Positions 34,377 to 43,539 of a stretch of 64,000 nt of DNA are shown here, one piece after another (the stretch's first letter is position 1; each line of letters opens with the position of its first letter). Below the pieces are notes generated by a model. That model made no database searches. It worked only from the letters and a program-made list of their open reading frames with translations, and had not been told where the DNA came from. Source of the stretch: Leptolyngbya sp. SIO1E4 (GTDB lineage: Bacteria > Cyanobacteriota > Cyanobacteriia > Phormidesmidales > Phormidesmidaceae); contig JAAHFU020000002.1 of assembly GCA_010672825.2 (NCBI GenBank), forward strand, positions 1,252,001 through 1,316,000, read 5' to 3'. Both the position numbers and the translations under genes were made by a program.

Positions 34377-36182
34377 TTACCGTCGTCGCAATGCCATCAA
34401 AATCGCTAGGGCTAGCCCCGTTAAGGGCAGAATCAAGAGGGAGAAAATGCCGAGTCCCCAGGCCTGCTGCGCGGTCATTTGAATCCGGCGATCGGTCACG
34501 CTTTTGGGACGAATCGAAAGGGTTGCATCCCCTTCTTGCCCCAACCAACTGATTGCGTTCAAGAAAATATCGCCGTTAAGCTGCTGATCAAACACCCCAT
34601 CCGTCGCGAAGCCAGAGTTGCCAATGACGACGATGCGGGCTTCTAGGGTCTCGGGCGCTTCTTCTGCAGCCGCCCCTTCAGCGTCGTTCTCAGGTGCTTC
34701 TTCTACAGCCGCCCCTTCAGCGTCGTTCTCAGGCGCTTCTTCTGCAGCCGCCCCTTCAGCGTCGTTCTCAGGCGCTTCTTCTGCAGCCACCCCTTCAGCG
34801 TCCTCAGGCGCTTCTTCTGCAGCCGCCCCTTCAGTATCACCCTCAGGTGCTTCTTCTGTAGCCGCCCCTTCAGCATCACCCTCAGGTGTTTCCCCTTCCA
34901 CGGAACGGCTTAAGGCAGCGCCTAAGACGTATGGTCCCTCGGAGGGAGCCTCTGGGTCGAAGGACAAAGTGCCTTCGTCAGAAACCGTCTCGGCCAGGCT
35001 TTGAGGATTGGTGAATAACAGCGGCGTACTGTTGACATCCGGAATTTCCTGGGTTTCGATGGGACGGGCCAAAGGAAAGAACGATCGCCCATTGCCAAAT
35101 TCCTGGGTAATGGGATGGTCTCCATATTCAGACACAATGGGTGCAGCTTCGCCTAACCCCACAAACTGCCCGGCGCCAGAGGTGTCGAGCACGATGCGAT
35201 CGTCGAGCGCAACACCCCAGTCATCCAGCAGGGTTCCGAGGCCCCCATCGGTTCTTGGGTCGAGTAGTAAGAGCACCCCGCCCCCCTCGGCCAAATAGGC
35301 TTCGAGGGCTTCAACTTCCGCTTCAAAAAAGTCTTGATCAGGCCCCGCAATCACCAGGACGCTGGCATCGTCGGGTATTGTCTGGGTTTCGGCCAGATTC
35401 AGCGGATTCACGACATAGTTCTTGTCTTCCAGGCTGGTTGCCGCTTGAGACAATCCAGCTTCAGAGCCATCAATGACATATTCTCCATGCCCTTGGACAA
35501 AATAGACCGTGAGGCTGCGATCTCGAATGATTTGATCCAGCGCATTTGTAATTTGGCGCTCTGAGAGTCCGTCCGGAGCCCCTAAATTTTCAGGATTGTC
35601 CGCACCGCCGATGGATTGCAGAAAGCGGCGCTCCTCGCCTACTTCTAAAAAGACCATCCCCGGCTGATTTGCCCCGAATGCCTGGGCCTCTAACGGGTTG
35701 GCATAGGGATCAATGTAGTCGTAGCTGAACTGATTGTTGAGGCGACGATAGCTCTCTAGGAGCTGCACATCACCGGGGCTCCGTACCGGGTCAAAAATAA
35801 CGATACGAACCGGTTCATCCAGCTCCTGTGCAACTTGTTTGGAGGCCGGTGCCAGGGTAAAGAGTTGCGTCTCGGTCAGATCCAAGCGAGATGAGAACTG
35901 CACCGCAAGAAAGTTCAGCAGGCCCAAAATGACCAGAACAGCCACGACTGAAATGATCGCATTGGTTCCGACTTGGGTCGATCGCTGCTGCCAAAACGCC
36001 CCGGCGGTGGTGCCGCTAAAGCTCAGCCCTAGTAGCAGCAACCCCACCCCCACAATCAACAACCCCAGGGGTAACGGTTGCCAGCCTGTGAGGCTGCCTG
36101 CCACTAGCCCCGCTGTCATCAAAGCTAGCCCTGGCCAAGCCAAAAACTTTAACCACTTTCCCGAAAATATAAGTCCTTTCAT
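34377..36182 (-). CDS. GldG-like ABC-associated membrane protein with coding minisatellite
   Basis: A 601-residue protein of the GldG / ABC-type auxiliary component family. It has two or three N-terminal membrane segments (about 12-95), a large periplasmic Ig/Rossmann-like region (VYFVQGHGEYVIDG, VLVIAGPDQDFFEAEVEAL, VLLLLDPRTDGG) and a C-terminal membrane segment near 575-598. Between the periplasmic domain and the last helix is an array of about six 13-residue acidic repeats (EEAPENDAEGAAA), encoded by 39-bp units. ATG 36182 or 36191 are both possible. It sits between the permease and DUF4340 genes in one operon. Confidence 0.85.
   Translation of the reverse strand: MKGLIFSGKWLKFLAWPGLALMTAGLVAGSLTGWQPLPLGLLIVGVGLLLLGLSFSGTTAGAFWQQRSTQVGTNAIISVVAVLVILGLLNFLAVQFSSRLDLTETQLFTLAPASKQVAQELDEPVRIVIFDPVRSPGDVQLLESYRRLNNQFSYDYIDPYANPLEAQAFGANQPGMVFLEVGEERRFLQSIGGADNPENLGAPDGLSERQITNALDQIIRDRSLTVYFVQGHGEYVIDGSEAGLSQAATSLEDKNYVVNPLNLAETQTIPDDASVLVIAGPDQDFFEAEVEALEAYLAEGGGVLLLLDPRTDGGLGTLLDDWGVALDDRIVLDTSGAGQFVGLGEAAPIVSEYGDHPITQEFGNGRSFFPLARPIETQEIPDVNSTPLLFTNPQSLAETVSDEGTLSFDPEAPSEGPYVLGAALSRSVEGETPEGDAEGAATEEAPEGDTEGAAAEEAPEDAEGVAAEEAPENDAEGAAAEEAPENDAEGAAVEEAPENDAEGAAAEEAPETLEARIVVIGNSGFATDGVFDQQLNGDIFLNAISWLGQEGDATLSIRPKSVTDRRIQMTAQQAWGLGIFSLLILPLTGLALAILMALRRR
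34650..34890. repeat. 39-bp coding minisatellite in the GldG-like gene
   Basis: About six tandem units, most of 39 bp (one of 36), reading GCTTCTTCTGCAGCCGCCCC on the plus strand. They encode EEAPENDAEGAAA-type repeats in the minus-strand gene. Unit length divisible by three keeps the frame, so copy number can vary between strains without breaking the protein. Confidence 0.9.
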
Positions 36183-36233
36183 AATTTCCATATCTCGGTA
36201 GTGCACTGTCAGCGAGCAGAGAGGCGGGACGCC

Positions 36234-37049
36234 CTAAGTGCGCTGGAAACGCAGCGTTTCAATAGACTGAGCGGTCAGGAAAATTCCCAAAAGACTGTAG
36301 GACACAAACAAGACAACGCTGCTGCTGTCGAGCACCCCTTGAGTAAATCCGGTGAAATGCTGCAGTAGAGATAAATGGGTGAGCGAACTCCCCAACCAGC
36401 CGGGAACCGCTTGGGCTAGGGCATCCACAATCCACAAAAATATCACCAGGGCAAACGTCATGATGGCAGCCAGAACTGTGCTGCTGGTCAAAGACGAGAG
36501 AAACATGCCTAAGGATAAAACGCTAGCCGCCAGCAGAATCAACCCCAAATGCCCAGCCAGCAGCAGCGTGGGGGCCACTGCGGGTTCTGCTGCTCCCAGG
36601 GCGATCGCCTCGCACAGCATCAGAGGCAAAATCATCGCCACGTAAAACGTCACCACCGCTAGCAGCTTTCCTAAAGCCACCACCCAGTTGGTGACCGGAG
36701 ACGTCGCCAGCAGTTCTAAGGTGCCTTGTTTACGTTCCTCGGCATAGAGCCCCATCGACAAAATCGGTAACACGAACATCGACAAAGACCCCAGCACCCC
36801 CAAATAGGCTTGGAGGAACTCATAGGCCACATCTAATGGGGGCGGTGAGAAGCCCATCTGCTGTACCTGATCCCGTTCTGCGACCTGGGCAATGAGCCCC
36901 TGTGGGCTGAACAAAATCACGACCAGAAAAAAGCCCCCCAGTAGCCAAAACACGGCTGCAATCACATAGGCTAGCGGGGATGCAAAGTAACTCTGAAGCT
37001 CACGGCGGTAAATCGCTAACAGGTTGCTGATAACAGTTCGCAACGCCAT
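36234..37049 (-). CDS. ABC-2 type permease (GldF-like)
   Basis: A 271-residue membrane protein with about six transmembrane segments. It begins RELQSYFASPLAYVIAAVFWLLGGFF, the hallmark opening of ABC-2 permeases of the GldF / NosY group, and has EERKQGTLELLATSPV, the conserved cytoplasmic loop that contacts the ATPase. ATG 37049 is used instead of an upstream TTG. With the ATPase upstream and GldG-like and DUF4340 genes downstream it forms a four-gene ABC module. The substrate is unknown; in Bacteroidetes the Gld proteins support gliding. Confidence 0.92.
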   Translation of the reverse strand: MALRTVISNLLAIYRRELQSYFASPLAYVIAAVFWLLGGFFLVVILFSPQGLIAQVAERDQVQQMGFSPPPLDVAYEFLQAYLGVLGSLSMFVLPILSMGLYAEERKQGTLELLATSPVTNWVVALGKLLAVVTFYVAMILPLMLCEAIALGAAEPAVAPTLLLAGHLGLILLAASVLSLGMFLSSLTSSTVLAAIMTFALVIFLWIVDALAQAVPGWLGSSLTHLSLLQHFTGFTQGVLDSSSVVLFVSYSLLGIFLTAQSIETLRFQRT

Positions 37050-37121
37050 AGGGATCCTCAAAAATAGGTCAGAAAGAAGGCGCGGTTAAGCACCCCTGCA
37101 AGGGGAGCACAAGGGATGACA

Positions 37122-38138
37122 TTAATCCTCCGCAGCAGGCTCAGCAGCGGGCTCAGCGTCCTCGGGCGTGGCTGCTGCCGGGGCCATCTCAGTGCTCGTT
37201 TCCTCAGTCGTTAGGTTCAAAAAGATATCTTCTAAACTGGCCCGGTGGCGATGCAATTCACGTAGCCCAAACCCAGCGTTCACCAGGGTGGCGGCGATCG
37301 CTTCCCCCGGATCTTCCCCTGCCGCAGCCGTAACTTGGAACCGATAGCGAGAATCTTGCTGGCTCTCTGAAGGCACTAACTCCACAGCTGCAACGCTCTG
37401 AATGTGCTGCAACGCCTGCTGAATATCCGCTGGGGCCCCGCGCACCTCAACTTCATAGCTGAGGGAACCCGTCAGCTGATGCATCAATGACTTGAGTGCC
37501 CCAGCTGCGACCAACTGTCCTCGGTTAATAATGGCAACGCGGTTACAGGTCGCATCTACCTCGGGCAGGATGTGGGTGGAAAGAATGATGGTATGGTCGC
37601 CCGCTAAACTCCGAACCAGGTTTCGCACCTCGCTGTTTTGGCGCGGGTCTAAGCCAGAAGTGGGTTCGTCTAACACAATCACAGGGGGATCGTGAACAAT
37701 CGCCTGGGCAATCCCCACCCGCTGGCGATAGCCCTTAGAGAGCTTGCGCACCAAGACCGATCGCTTCTCCTCTAAACCGCACCGCTGCACGGCATGCTCA
37801 ACTCGCTCGGGGCGATCGCCAGCTGATACCCCCTTAATGCGCCCCACGAAATGGAGGAATGCCTCAACGGTCATATCAGCGTATAGGGGCGGCTGCTCTG
37901 GTAAATAGCCAATACGCTGACGCACAGCCATAGACTGAGTGTGGACATCGTAGTTGGCAACCCGAACCGTGCCGCTTGTCGCGGGCAAATAGCCCGTCAG
38001 AATCCGCATCGTCGTCGTTTTGCCGGCACCATTAGGCCCAAGAAAGCCTAAAATCTCGCCCGGTTCTACCGCAAAGGAGACATCCTTGAGAGCTACGGTA
38101 GATCCATAAACTTTATGCAGGTTTTCGACTTCAATCAT
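37122..38138 (-). CDS. ABC transporter ATP-binding protein (GldA-like)
   Basis: A 338-residue ATPase. Walker A is GPNGAGKTT (about 35-43), the Q-loop region is YLPEQPPLYADMT, the signature LSKGYRQRVGIAQA, Walker B VIVLDEPTSGLDP and switch His in STHILPEV. The C-terminal 120 residues form the DUF4162-type extension seen in ABC-2 ATPases, ending in an Ala/Pro/Glu-rich tail. First gene of the operon; ATG 38138. It energises the permease encoded 72 nt downstream. Confidence 0.94.
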   Translation of the reverse strand: MIEVENLHKVYGSTVALKDVSFAVEPGEILGFLGPNGAGKTTTMRILTGYLPATSGTVRVANYDVHTQSMAVRQRIGYLPEQPPLYADMTVEAFLHFVGRIKGVSAGDRPERVEHAVQRCGLEEKRSVLVRKLSKGYRQRVGIAQAIVHDPPVIVLDEPTSGLDPRQNSEVRNLVRSLAGDHTIILSTHILPEVDATCNRVAIINRGQLVAAGALKSLMHQLTGSLSYEVEVRGAPADIQQALQHIQSVAAVELVPSESQQDSRYRFQVTAAAGEDPGEAIAATLVNAGFGLRELHRHRASLEDIFLNLTTEETSTEMAPAAATPEDAEPAAEPAAED

Positions 38139-38359
38139 GGTGCTATCCCCAATCTGAATCTATGCCCTTTTTGTCGGAAAAAGGTGACAGATACCTTTCT
38201 AAAAGGTTTCTTGCCTCCACATGCAGGGCAACCAATCCTGTATGACTTTAGATTCTGCTCTCGGAGATTATTACTCTAGAACCTCATGGGCAGACATGCA
38301 CGTAGTTTACAAATCACCTCTGATGATAATAAGGTTTGATTTGCTCTTGACGAATACCC

Positions 38360-38818
38360 ATGTCTGAGACTCCCACCCCTTCCACGGACGCCCCTGACAT
38401 CCCCACTGGCCCTGGCGTTACCTTTACATTCTTCTATTATTTTTCTGGAGCAGCCCTAATTACCGCTGTCTTTGCGGTGAAAACCCTCGGGGTTGGGTTT
38501 GGCAGCGGCATCACAGGGCAGCTAGCCCTGGCAGTGGGCTCCGTCGGGGGATTATTGGGGGCTTTTTATAACCGCACCAAAACCTTAAAGATTCCTGTCT
38601 CCAAGCCCAAGGCTTTTGCCCGAAAACTGGAAGACACCCTCTCAGAGATGGGGTACACCCTCTCTGAAACCGTAGAGGGCATTTCGGTCTATCAGCGATC
38701 GCGCTTCCGCAGGCTATTTTCGGGCGATATCTATGTTCAGAATCAGGAAAAGGAAGTGGTGCTGGCTGGTCGGGCGATGCATATCCGCACCTTAGAAAAA
38801 CGCCTGGATTTAAGGTAA
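38360..38818 (+). CDS. Cyanobacterial membrane protein of unknown function
   Basis: A 152-residue protein with a Pro/Thr-rich leader, two hydrophobic segments (about 19-45 and 50-72, the second GQLALAVGSVGGLLGAFYN) and a basic cytoplasmic domain of about 80 residues (FARKLEDTLSEMGYTLSE, then FSGDIYVQNQEKEVVLAGR). The overall design resembles cofactor-assembly or biogenesis factors of thylakoid complexes, but I do not recognise the family firmly. ATG 38360, with its own promoter region divergent from the ABC operon. Confidence 0.75.
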   Translation: MSETPTPSTDAPDIPTGPGVTFTFFYYFSGAALITAVFAVKTLGVGFGSGITGQLALAVGSVGGLLGAFYNRTKTLKIPVSKPKAFARKLEDTLSEMGYTLSETVEGISVYQRSRFRRLFSGDIYVQNQEKEVVLAGRAMHIRTLEKRLDLR

Positions 38819-38882
38819 AAGCAGTGGTCAGGATTGAGTTCAGGATCCTGAGACCGGTGGATGCAGCGGAGCGATCGCGACA

Positions 38883-39128
38883 ATGACTAAGAAGCAAAAA
38901 TTTCCTCACCTGGTGGGGTCAAAATGGACGGCCCGACAGAAAACCTTTGGATGGCGGCATTTCCAAGTGGTGAATCGCAAAAATGAAGGCAATCTCGTAT
39001 TTGCAGAACTGGTCGCTTCTTGCGATGCGGACGTGCGTTTTTGGATCAACGCAAAGGGGTTGAAGAATCGGAATCTTTGGGCCGCTGGGTGGCAATCCCT
39101 CCAGGAGCAAGAAGAGATATTTTTGTAA
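38883..39128 (+). CDS. TIGR02450 family Trp-rich protein
   Basis: An 81-residue protein of the conserved tryptophan-rich TIGR02450/DUF2389 family, function unknown, common in cyanobacteria and proteobacteria. Signature phrases are FPHLVGSKWTARQKTFGWRH, FAELVASCDADVRFWIN and NLWAAGWQ, containing four of its conserved tryptophans. Soluble. ATG 38883; it lies 64 nt after the preceding gene and 53 nt before the DUF2605 gene, so cotranscription is possible. Confidence 0.88.
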   Translation: MTKKQKFPHLVGSKWTARQKTFGWRHFQVVNRKNEGNLVFAELVASCDADVRFWINAKGLKNRNLWAAGWQSLQEQEEIFL

Positions 39129-39181
39129 AAAATCGTTAAGATAGTTTACATTCTTCTTGTCGTCCTTCTCTGTTTGACTGC

Positions 39182-39532
39182 ATGTTTTCATCTGAACCTT
39201 CGAATACCCCTGACCAGCCGTTAGTCAAAGCGCTGCTTGAACCCTTGCTGGATGACTTTCAGTATTGGTTTAGTGAGGCCAACACGTTGCTCACCTCCCC
39301 CAAAGCTGATTGCTTGGCCACTGAGCAGCGTCACGGGTTGCTTGAGAAAATTGGGGTGGCTCAGCAAGAGGTCGCGACTGCCCGTACCCTGCTGATGGCA
39401 ACGGATGGCCAGGCCGGGGTCGATACTGCCATGTTGCGGAATTGGCATCAGCTGGTTTCGATTTGCTGGCAAACTGCACAAAAAGTTCGTAAACACAACC
39501 GCTCCGCCCAGCCCGGGGAGGATGCCCAGTAA
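39182..39532 (+). CDS. DUF2605 domain protein
   Basis: A 116-residue soluble, largely helical cyanobacterial protein of unknown function. It contains LVKALLEPLLDDFQYWFSEA and LEKIGVAQQEVATARTLLMAT, the core of DUF2605. It is usually found next to a DUF2973 gene, as here (164 nt downstream), which suggests the two act together. ATG 39182. Confidence 0.88.
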   Translation: MFSSEPSNTPDQPLVKALLEPLLDDFQYWFSEANTLLTSPKADCLATEQRHGLLEKIGVAQQEVATARTLLMATDGQAGVDTAMLRNWHQLVSICWQTAQKVRKHNRSAQPGEDAQ

Positions 39533-39696
39533 CAACGTTGATATCAATACTGTCCCAAAGCAATGCGTCGGTTTCTGGCGGGCTTTGGATACTATGCTGG
39601 TAGGGGTGCAAACACCTAAGCTTGACTTCTTCGTCAGATAGTCACGAACGAATCTAAACTAAAATCTAAGTTAAAAGGGACTGGGTTTTTAGGATT

Positions 39697-40008
39697 ATGC
39701 TGCACGCTCTTTACATCATTGCCTTTGCAGTTTTAGCGGTTCTTGCCATCAGCAACCTGATTCGTAACATGATGGTGCTGGGGGTAGATGCTCGCCGAGA
39801 GCCGCGTCAGCCTTTTGCTGGGGATAAGACTCAGGGCGGTGCTGATCGTTCGACCCCACACCCTGAGATGCTGGATGAATCTGGACGGGTGGTTGATGAA
39901 CCCCTACTGGTGATGCGCTCCATCTCTTTAGAAGATGCCCGTGAGCGATTAGACGCGCTCTATGACGGGTCTTCTAACCAGTCTGACGACTCCTCTGACG
40001 AGGATTAG
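39697..40008 (+). CDS. DUF2973 domain protein
   Basis: A 103-residue protein with one N-terminal membrane helix (LYIIAFAVLAVLAISNLI) followed by the DUF2973 signature NMMVLGVDARRE and an acidic, Ser/Asp-rich C-terminus ending SDDSSDED. The partner gene DUF2605 lies upstream. Cyanobacteria-specific, function unknown. ATG 39697 with an AGG-containing ribosome-binding site. Confidence 0.88.
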   Translation: MLHALYIIAFAVLAVLAISNLIRNMMVLGVDARREPRQPFAGDKTQGGADRSTPHPEMLDESGRVVDEPLLVMRSISLEDARERLDALYDGSSNQSDDSSDED

Positions 40009-40155
40009 TCGCGATCGTTCCGCTAAATCTAGGGTTGAATAGCGCTGCCTTCAGCGTTCACGAGTTGCCAAACGTCTGCAGATTTCTGAGGGGTGTGGAT
40101 ACCACTACCTCTGGCTAAGGGTCTGCCTTCTAGTCGGTTTGCCGTCGGAGTCAGC

Positions 40156-40215
40156 TCACCCTAGACCCCATACCCTAGCCCCTATCTTGATCTAGACGTA
40201 CTGGATTAAGTGCAC
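40156..40215 (-). repeat. Dispersed repeat family A, copy 5 (partial)
   Basis: On the minus strand: ACTTAATCCAGTACGTC, GATCAAGATAGG, then GGCTAGGGTATGGGGTCTAG. It matches the first half of family A and lies between the convergent DUF2973 and PBP2 genes. Confidence 0.65.
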
Positions 40216-40250
40216 AAAACTCAGTGCACAGGGCGATCAGTGCCATTCCT

Positions 40251-42044
40251 CTATGGCGTGCGGTCTTTGTAATATCCCTCAAGAATCTGTTTGACCATGG
40301 GGACGGCTACCGATCCCCCTCCTCCTCCCGAGTGTTCTGCAAAGGCCACCACCAGGAGTTCGGGGTCATCTGCCGGTAGGTAAGCCCCAAACCAGGCATG
40401 GTTCTCGAAAGGGGGAGCTTCAGCGGTACCTGTTTTACCCGCAATGGGGGGTAAGTTTGGCAGGTTAAGGGATTGCGCGGTTCCTGCTGTAATCACTTGG
40501 CGTAAGCCGTCTTGCAAAATGGTGACGGTGCTGGGCTGCATCCCAACCGATTCGCGCCAATCGTCTGCGGTGCGGCTATCTTTCAACAGGTGAGGAGTGA
40601 CCTTGTATCCCCCATTGGCGGGCACTGCGAACATCACGGCTACCTGTAAGGGGCTGGTCTGCAAAAATCCCTGGCCGATAGACATATTAATGGTGTCCCC
40701 TACGAACCAGCCATAGCCCATGTTTTCCTGCTTCCAGGCATCATCGGGAACCAGGCCAGGGCTCTCTTCTGCGGCAATTTCGATCCCTGTTTTAGCCCCA
40801 AACCCGTAGCGCCGGGTCCATTGAATTAGCGTTTCTCCGCCAATGCGCCTGCCTATCTGATAGAAAAAGGTGTCGCTGCTCATGGCCATTGCCCCCCGGA
40901 AACCCAGGGCTCCAAAGCCGGCATTATTCCAATCCCAAAATTGAATGCCCCCCACGGTGATAAACGGAAACGTGGGTAAAATTGCCTCGGGGGAAAACTT
41001 GCCAGATTCAATCCCGGCAGCGGTGGTTACGATTTTAAAGGTGCTGGCCGGGGCAAAGCCTTGCAAAGATCGGTTGAGGAAAGGGTGATCGGCCCCTTGC
41101 AGCTGTTCCCACTGGGCGTCGGTAATTTTGGTCGTGAAGATATTGGGATCAAAGGTCGGACGGCTTACCATGGCCAGAACTTCACCGCTGTGGGGCTCCA
41201 TCGCCACGATCGCCCCTTTACGATTGCCCAGGGCCGCCTCTGCTAATTTCTGCAATTCCAGGTCGATGGTGAGCTGTACATCATTGCCAGAGACTGCAGG
41301 TTTATTGCCAAGAACGCTAATTACCCGTCCAGCGCTATCAACTTCCACCTGCTGACCGCCCCATTGACCTCGCAGGAGGCTCTCGAATGCAGCTTCAGCC
41401 CCCATTTGCCCAATGACGTCCCCCAGGCGATAGCCTTCGTAGGCAGAGCTGTCGAGTTCCTCTTCAGTGATTTCGCCGGTGTACCCCAAAGCATGGGCTG
41501 CCAAATCTCCATTGGGATAGTTCCGTACGGCTTCAGCTTCCAGGCGCACGCCGGGCAGTTCGCTACCAAATTCAGCGATCGCGGTGGCTTGGGCCGGGCT
41601 AATGCCTCGCGTAATCGTGATAGATTCAATCGACTCATATCCGGCCTGTTCTAGGCGCTGTCGAATGTTCTCCGGCGGCACTTCCAGAATCTGGGCCAGG
41701 CGATCGATGACCGCTGGCCATTCTGTCCGGGGCAGTGCGATCGGCCAGATCGAAATGGAGTGAGACAGACGACTGCCTGCCAGCACTTTCCCGTTACGGT
41801 CTAGCAGGGCGCCCCGTGCCGGTCGCTTAGGAATCAAGCGGATGCGATTGGTTTCAGCGCGCTGGCGGTTGCGAGGCCCATCGATCAACTGCAGCTGAGT
41901 GAGGCGAGTGCCAATCGCCCCAAATAAGATGGCGGAGACAAACAGCATCACGACAACCGACTGAAAATGGCGCCCTACCGTCCGCTCACTGTCGCCATTT
42001 CGATTGATTGCAACCCGTGATTGTGGGGGTAACCCGATCGCCAT
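40251..42044 (-). CDS. mrdA: Penicillin-binding protein 2 (peptidoglycan transpeptidase)
   Basis: A 597-residue class B PBP. A short cytoplasmic N-terminus and one membrane segment (about 28-48) precede the dimerisation domain (RNRQRAETNRIRLIPKRPARG) and the transpeptidase domain. The active-site motifs are PASTFK (SxxK, about residue 331), SSDTFFY (the SxN-like motif) and KTGTAE (about 537). It crosslinks peptidoglycan during cell elongation, normally with RodA, which is not in this window. ATG 42044. Monocistronic. Confidence 0.94.
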   Translation of the reverse strand: MAIGLPPQSRVAINRNGDSERTVGRHFQSVVVMLFVSAILFGAIGTRLTQLQLIDGPRNRQRAETNRIRLIPKRPARGALLDRNGKVLAGSRLSHSISIWPIALPRTEWPAVIDRLAQILEVPPENIRQRLEQAGYESIESITITRGISPAQATAIAEFGSELPGVRLEAEAVRNYPNGDLAAHALGYTGEITEEELDSSAYEGYRLGDVIGQMGAEAAFESLLRGQWGGQQVEVDSAGRVISVLGNKPAVSGNDVQLTIDLELQKLAEAALGNRKGAIVAMEPHSGEVLAMVSRPTFDPNIFTTKITDAQWEQLQGADHPFLNRSLQGFAPASTFKIVTTAAGIESGKFSPEAILPTFPFITVGGIQFWDWNNAGFGALGFRGAMAMSSDTFFYQIGRRIGGETLIQWTRRYGFGAKTGIEIAAEESPGLVPDDAWKQENMGYGWFVGDTINMSIGQGFLQTSPLQVAVMFAVPANGGYKVTPHLLKDSRTADDWRESVGMQPSTVTILQDGLRQVITAGTAQSLNLPNLPPIAGKTGTAEAPPFENHAWFGAYLPADDPELLVVAFAEHSGGGGGSVAVPMVKQILEGYYKDRTP

Positions 42045-42332
42045 CGTTTCCTCCGGAGATGATCAAACATTCGTCAAACAGCCACATTAGACACTAGGAT
42101 AGCGGCCTGCTGGGAAATCTTACTGGACTCTGGTAAGGTCATCAGTCAGAGAGTTGGGCATTCTGATGCTCAAACGGTGGCCTCTGCTACTTTTTGGAAT
42201 CTCTCAATTCTTGATAGTGAAAACGAGTAACTCTGCATCACAGCCTATTTTGCATGTCCTCGATAGAATTGGGGCGTTTGTTGCTTGAGTTTGCTCTAGG
42301 GCAATTCTGCTGCTATCCAGGGGATTACCTTT

Positions 42333-43457
42333 ATGTCTCAGACAGTTTCTCCCACAATTTCGTCACGGCAGGCTGAAGCCATGCTAGATGTCGAACTTCA
42401 GCGAGTGTCTAAATTTTACGGGGCAGAAGCTGCCATTCAGGACATCAATTTACAGATTTGCGAAGGTGAGTTTTTTAGTATTCTGGGGCCGTCAGGCTGT
42501 GGTAAAACCACGACGCTAAGACTCATTGCTGGATTTGAACAACCGTCAGCGGGGGCTGTATTTATCCAACGGCAAAACATGAGCCGAACCCCGGCCCATC
42601 GCCGCTCCGTCAATACTGTTTTTCAGAGCTATGCGTTGTTTAACCACATGACCGTGTGGGACAACATTGCCTTTGGGTTACGCATCAAACGCCTGGGGCG
42701 ATCGCAGCGGCAAAAACAGGTGGCTGATGCGCTGCAGCTCGTCAAAATGGAAGGATTTGCCCAGCGCTACCCTCAGCAGCTATCGGGGGGGCAAAAGCAG
42801 CGAGTGGCCTTAGCTAGGGCATTGGTTAACCGTCCAGCGGTCATGTTACTGGATGAGCCGCTGGGTGCCCTTGATTTGAAACTGAGGAAGCAAATGCAGG
42901 TGGAGTTATCCAACCTGCATCGTCAGCTGGGGATTACCTTTATCATGGTTACCCACGATCAAGAAGAGGCCCTATCGCTATCTGATCGCATTGCCGTGAT
43001 GCGCGATGGGGATATTGAACAGGTCGGCACACCCAGCGAGATTTATGACTTTCCCAAGACCCCTTTTGTGGCTGATTTTATTGGGGATACGAACCTACTG
43101 CAGGGGCAGGTTGATGCTGCCGACAAGCATCTATTGCGCGTCCGAACCGAAGGCGGGTTAAAGGTATTAGTGCAGCGATCGCCGCAGCTATCTCAAGTGC
43201 CGAAAGCCATGGTTGTAAGCGTTCGCCCAGAAAAGATTCATCTCAGTCAAACTGTACCCAGAGATAAGGGAAACTGCTATTCTGGCTACGTCAAACACAT
43301 GATGTATCTGGGGACTCATTTACACTGCGTTGTACAGCTTCAGACAGGGGATTGTCTGACCGTGATGCAGCCTAATCGAGCGGAGCATCAGCTAGCAGCG
43401 GAGACGCCCGTGTACATTCATTGGCACCCTAAAGATTGCCTTGCTCTAGCTGCGTAG
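42333..43457 (+). CDS. potA: Spermidine/putrescine ABC transporter ATPase
   Basis: A 374-residue importer ATPase. Walker A is GPSGCGKTT (about 53-61), signature LSGGQKQRVALARAL, Walker B VMLLDEPLGALD and switch His in VTHDQEEA. A C-terminal TOBE domain (about 290-370) fits the CUT1/MOI-type regulatory region. First gene of a potA-D-B-C operon, ATG 42333; the binding-protein gene starts 82 nt downstream. Polyamine specificity is inferred from the neighbouring binding protein. Confidence 0.93.
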   Translation: MSQTVSPTISSRQAEAMLDVELQRVSKFYGAEAAIQDINLQICEGEFFSILGPSGCGKTTTLRLIAGFEQPSAGAVFIQRQNMSRTPAHRRSVNTVFQSYALFNHMTVWDNIAFGLRIKRLGRSQRQKQVADALQLVKMEGFAQRYPQQLSGGQKQRVALARALVNRPAVMLLDEPLGALDLKLRKQMQVELSNLHRQLGITFIMVTHDQEEALSLSDRIAVMRDGDIEQVGTPSEIYDFPKTPFVADFIGDTNLLQGQVDAADKHLLRVRTEGGLKVLVQRSPQLSQVPKAMVVSVRPEKIHLSQTVPRDKGNCYSGYVKHMMYLGTHLHCVVQLQTGDCLTVMQPNRAEHQLAAETPVYIHWHPKDCLALAA

Positions 43458-43539
43458 CAAGCCTTAAATTTGAGAATCTAACGGGTTTGGTTGTTGTCTG
43501 TGCATTTGTACATCCAGTTACCAGTTGAGGAGAAAAGCT

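Noticed and set aside
34618-35004. Plus-strand frame of 128 codons made of SASFSGASSAAAP repeats
   Set aside because: It is the antisense reading of the GldG-like minisatellite. The other strand has the matching domain structure and operon context.
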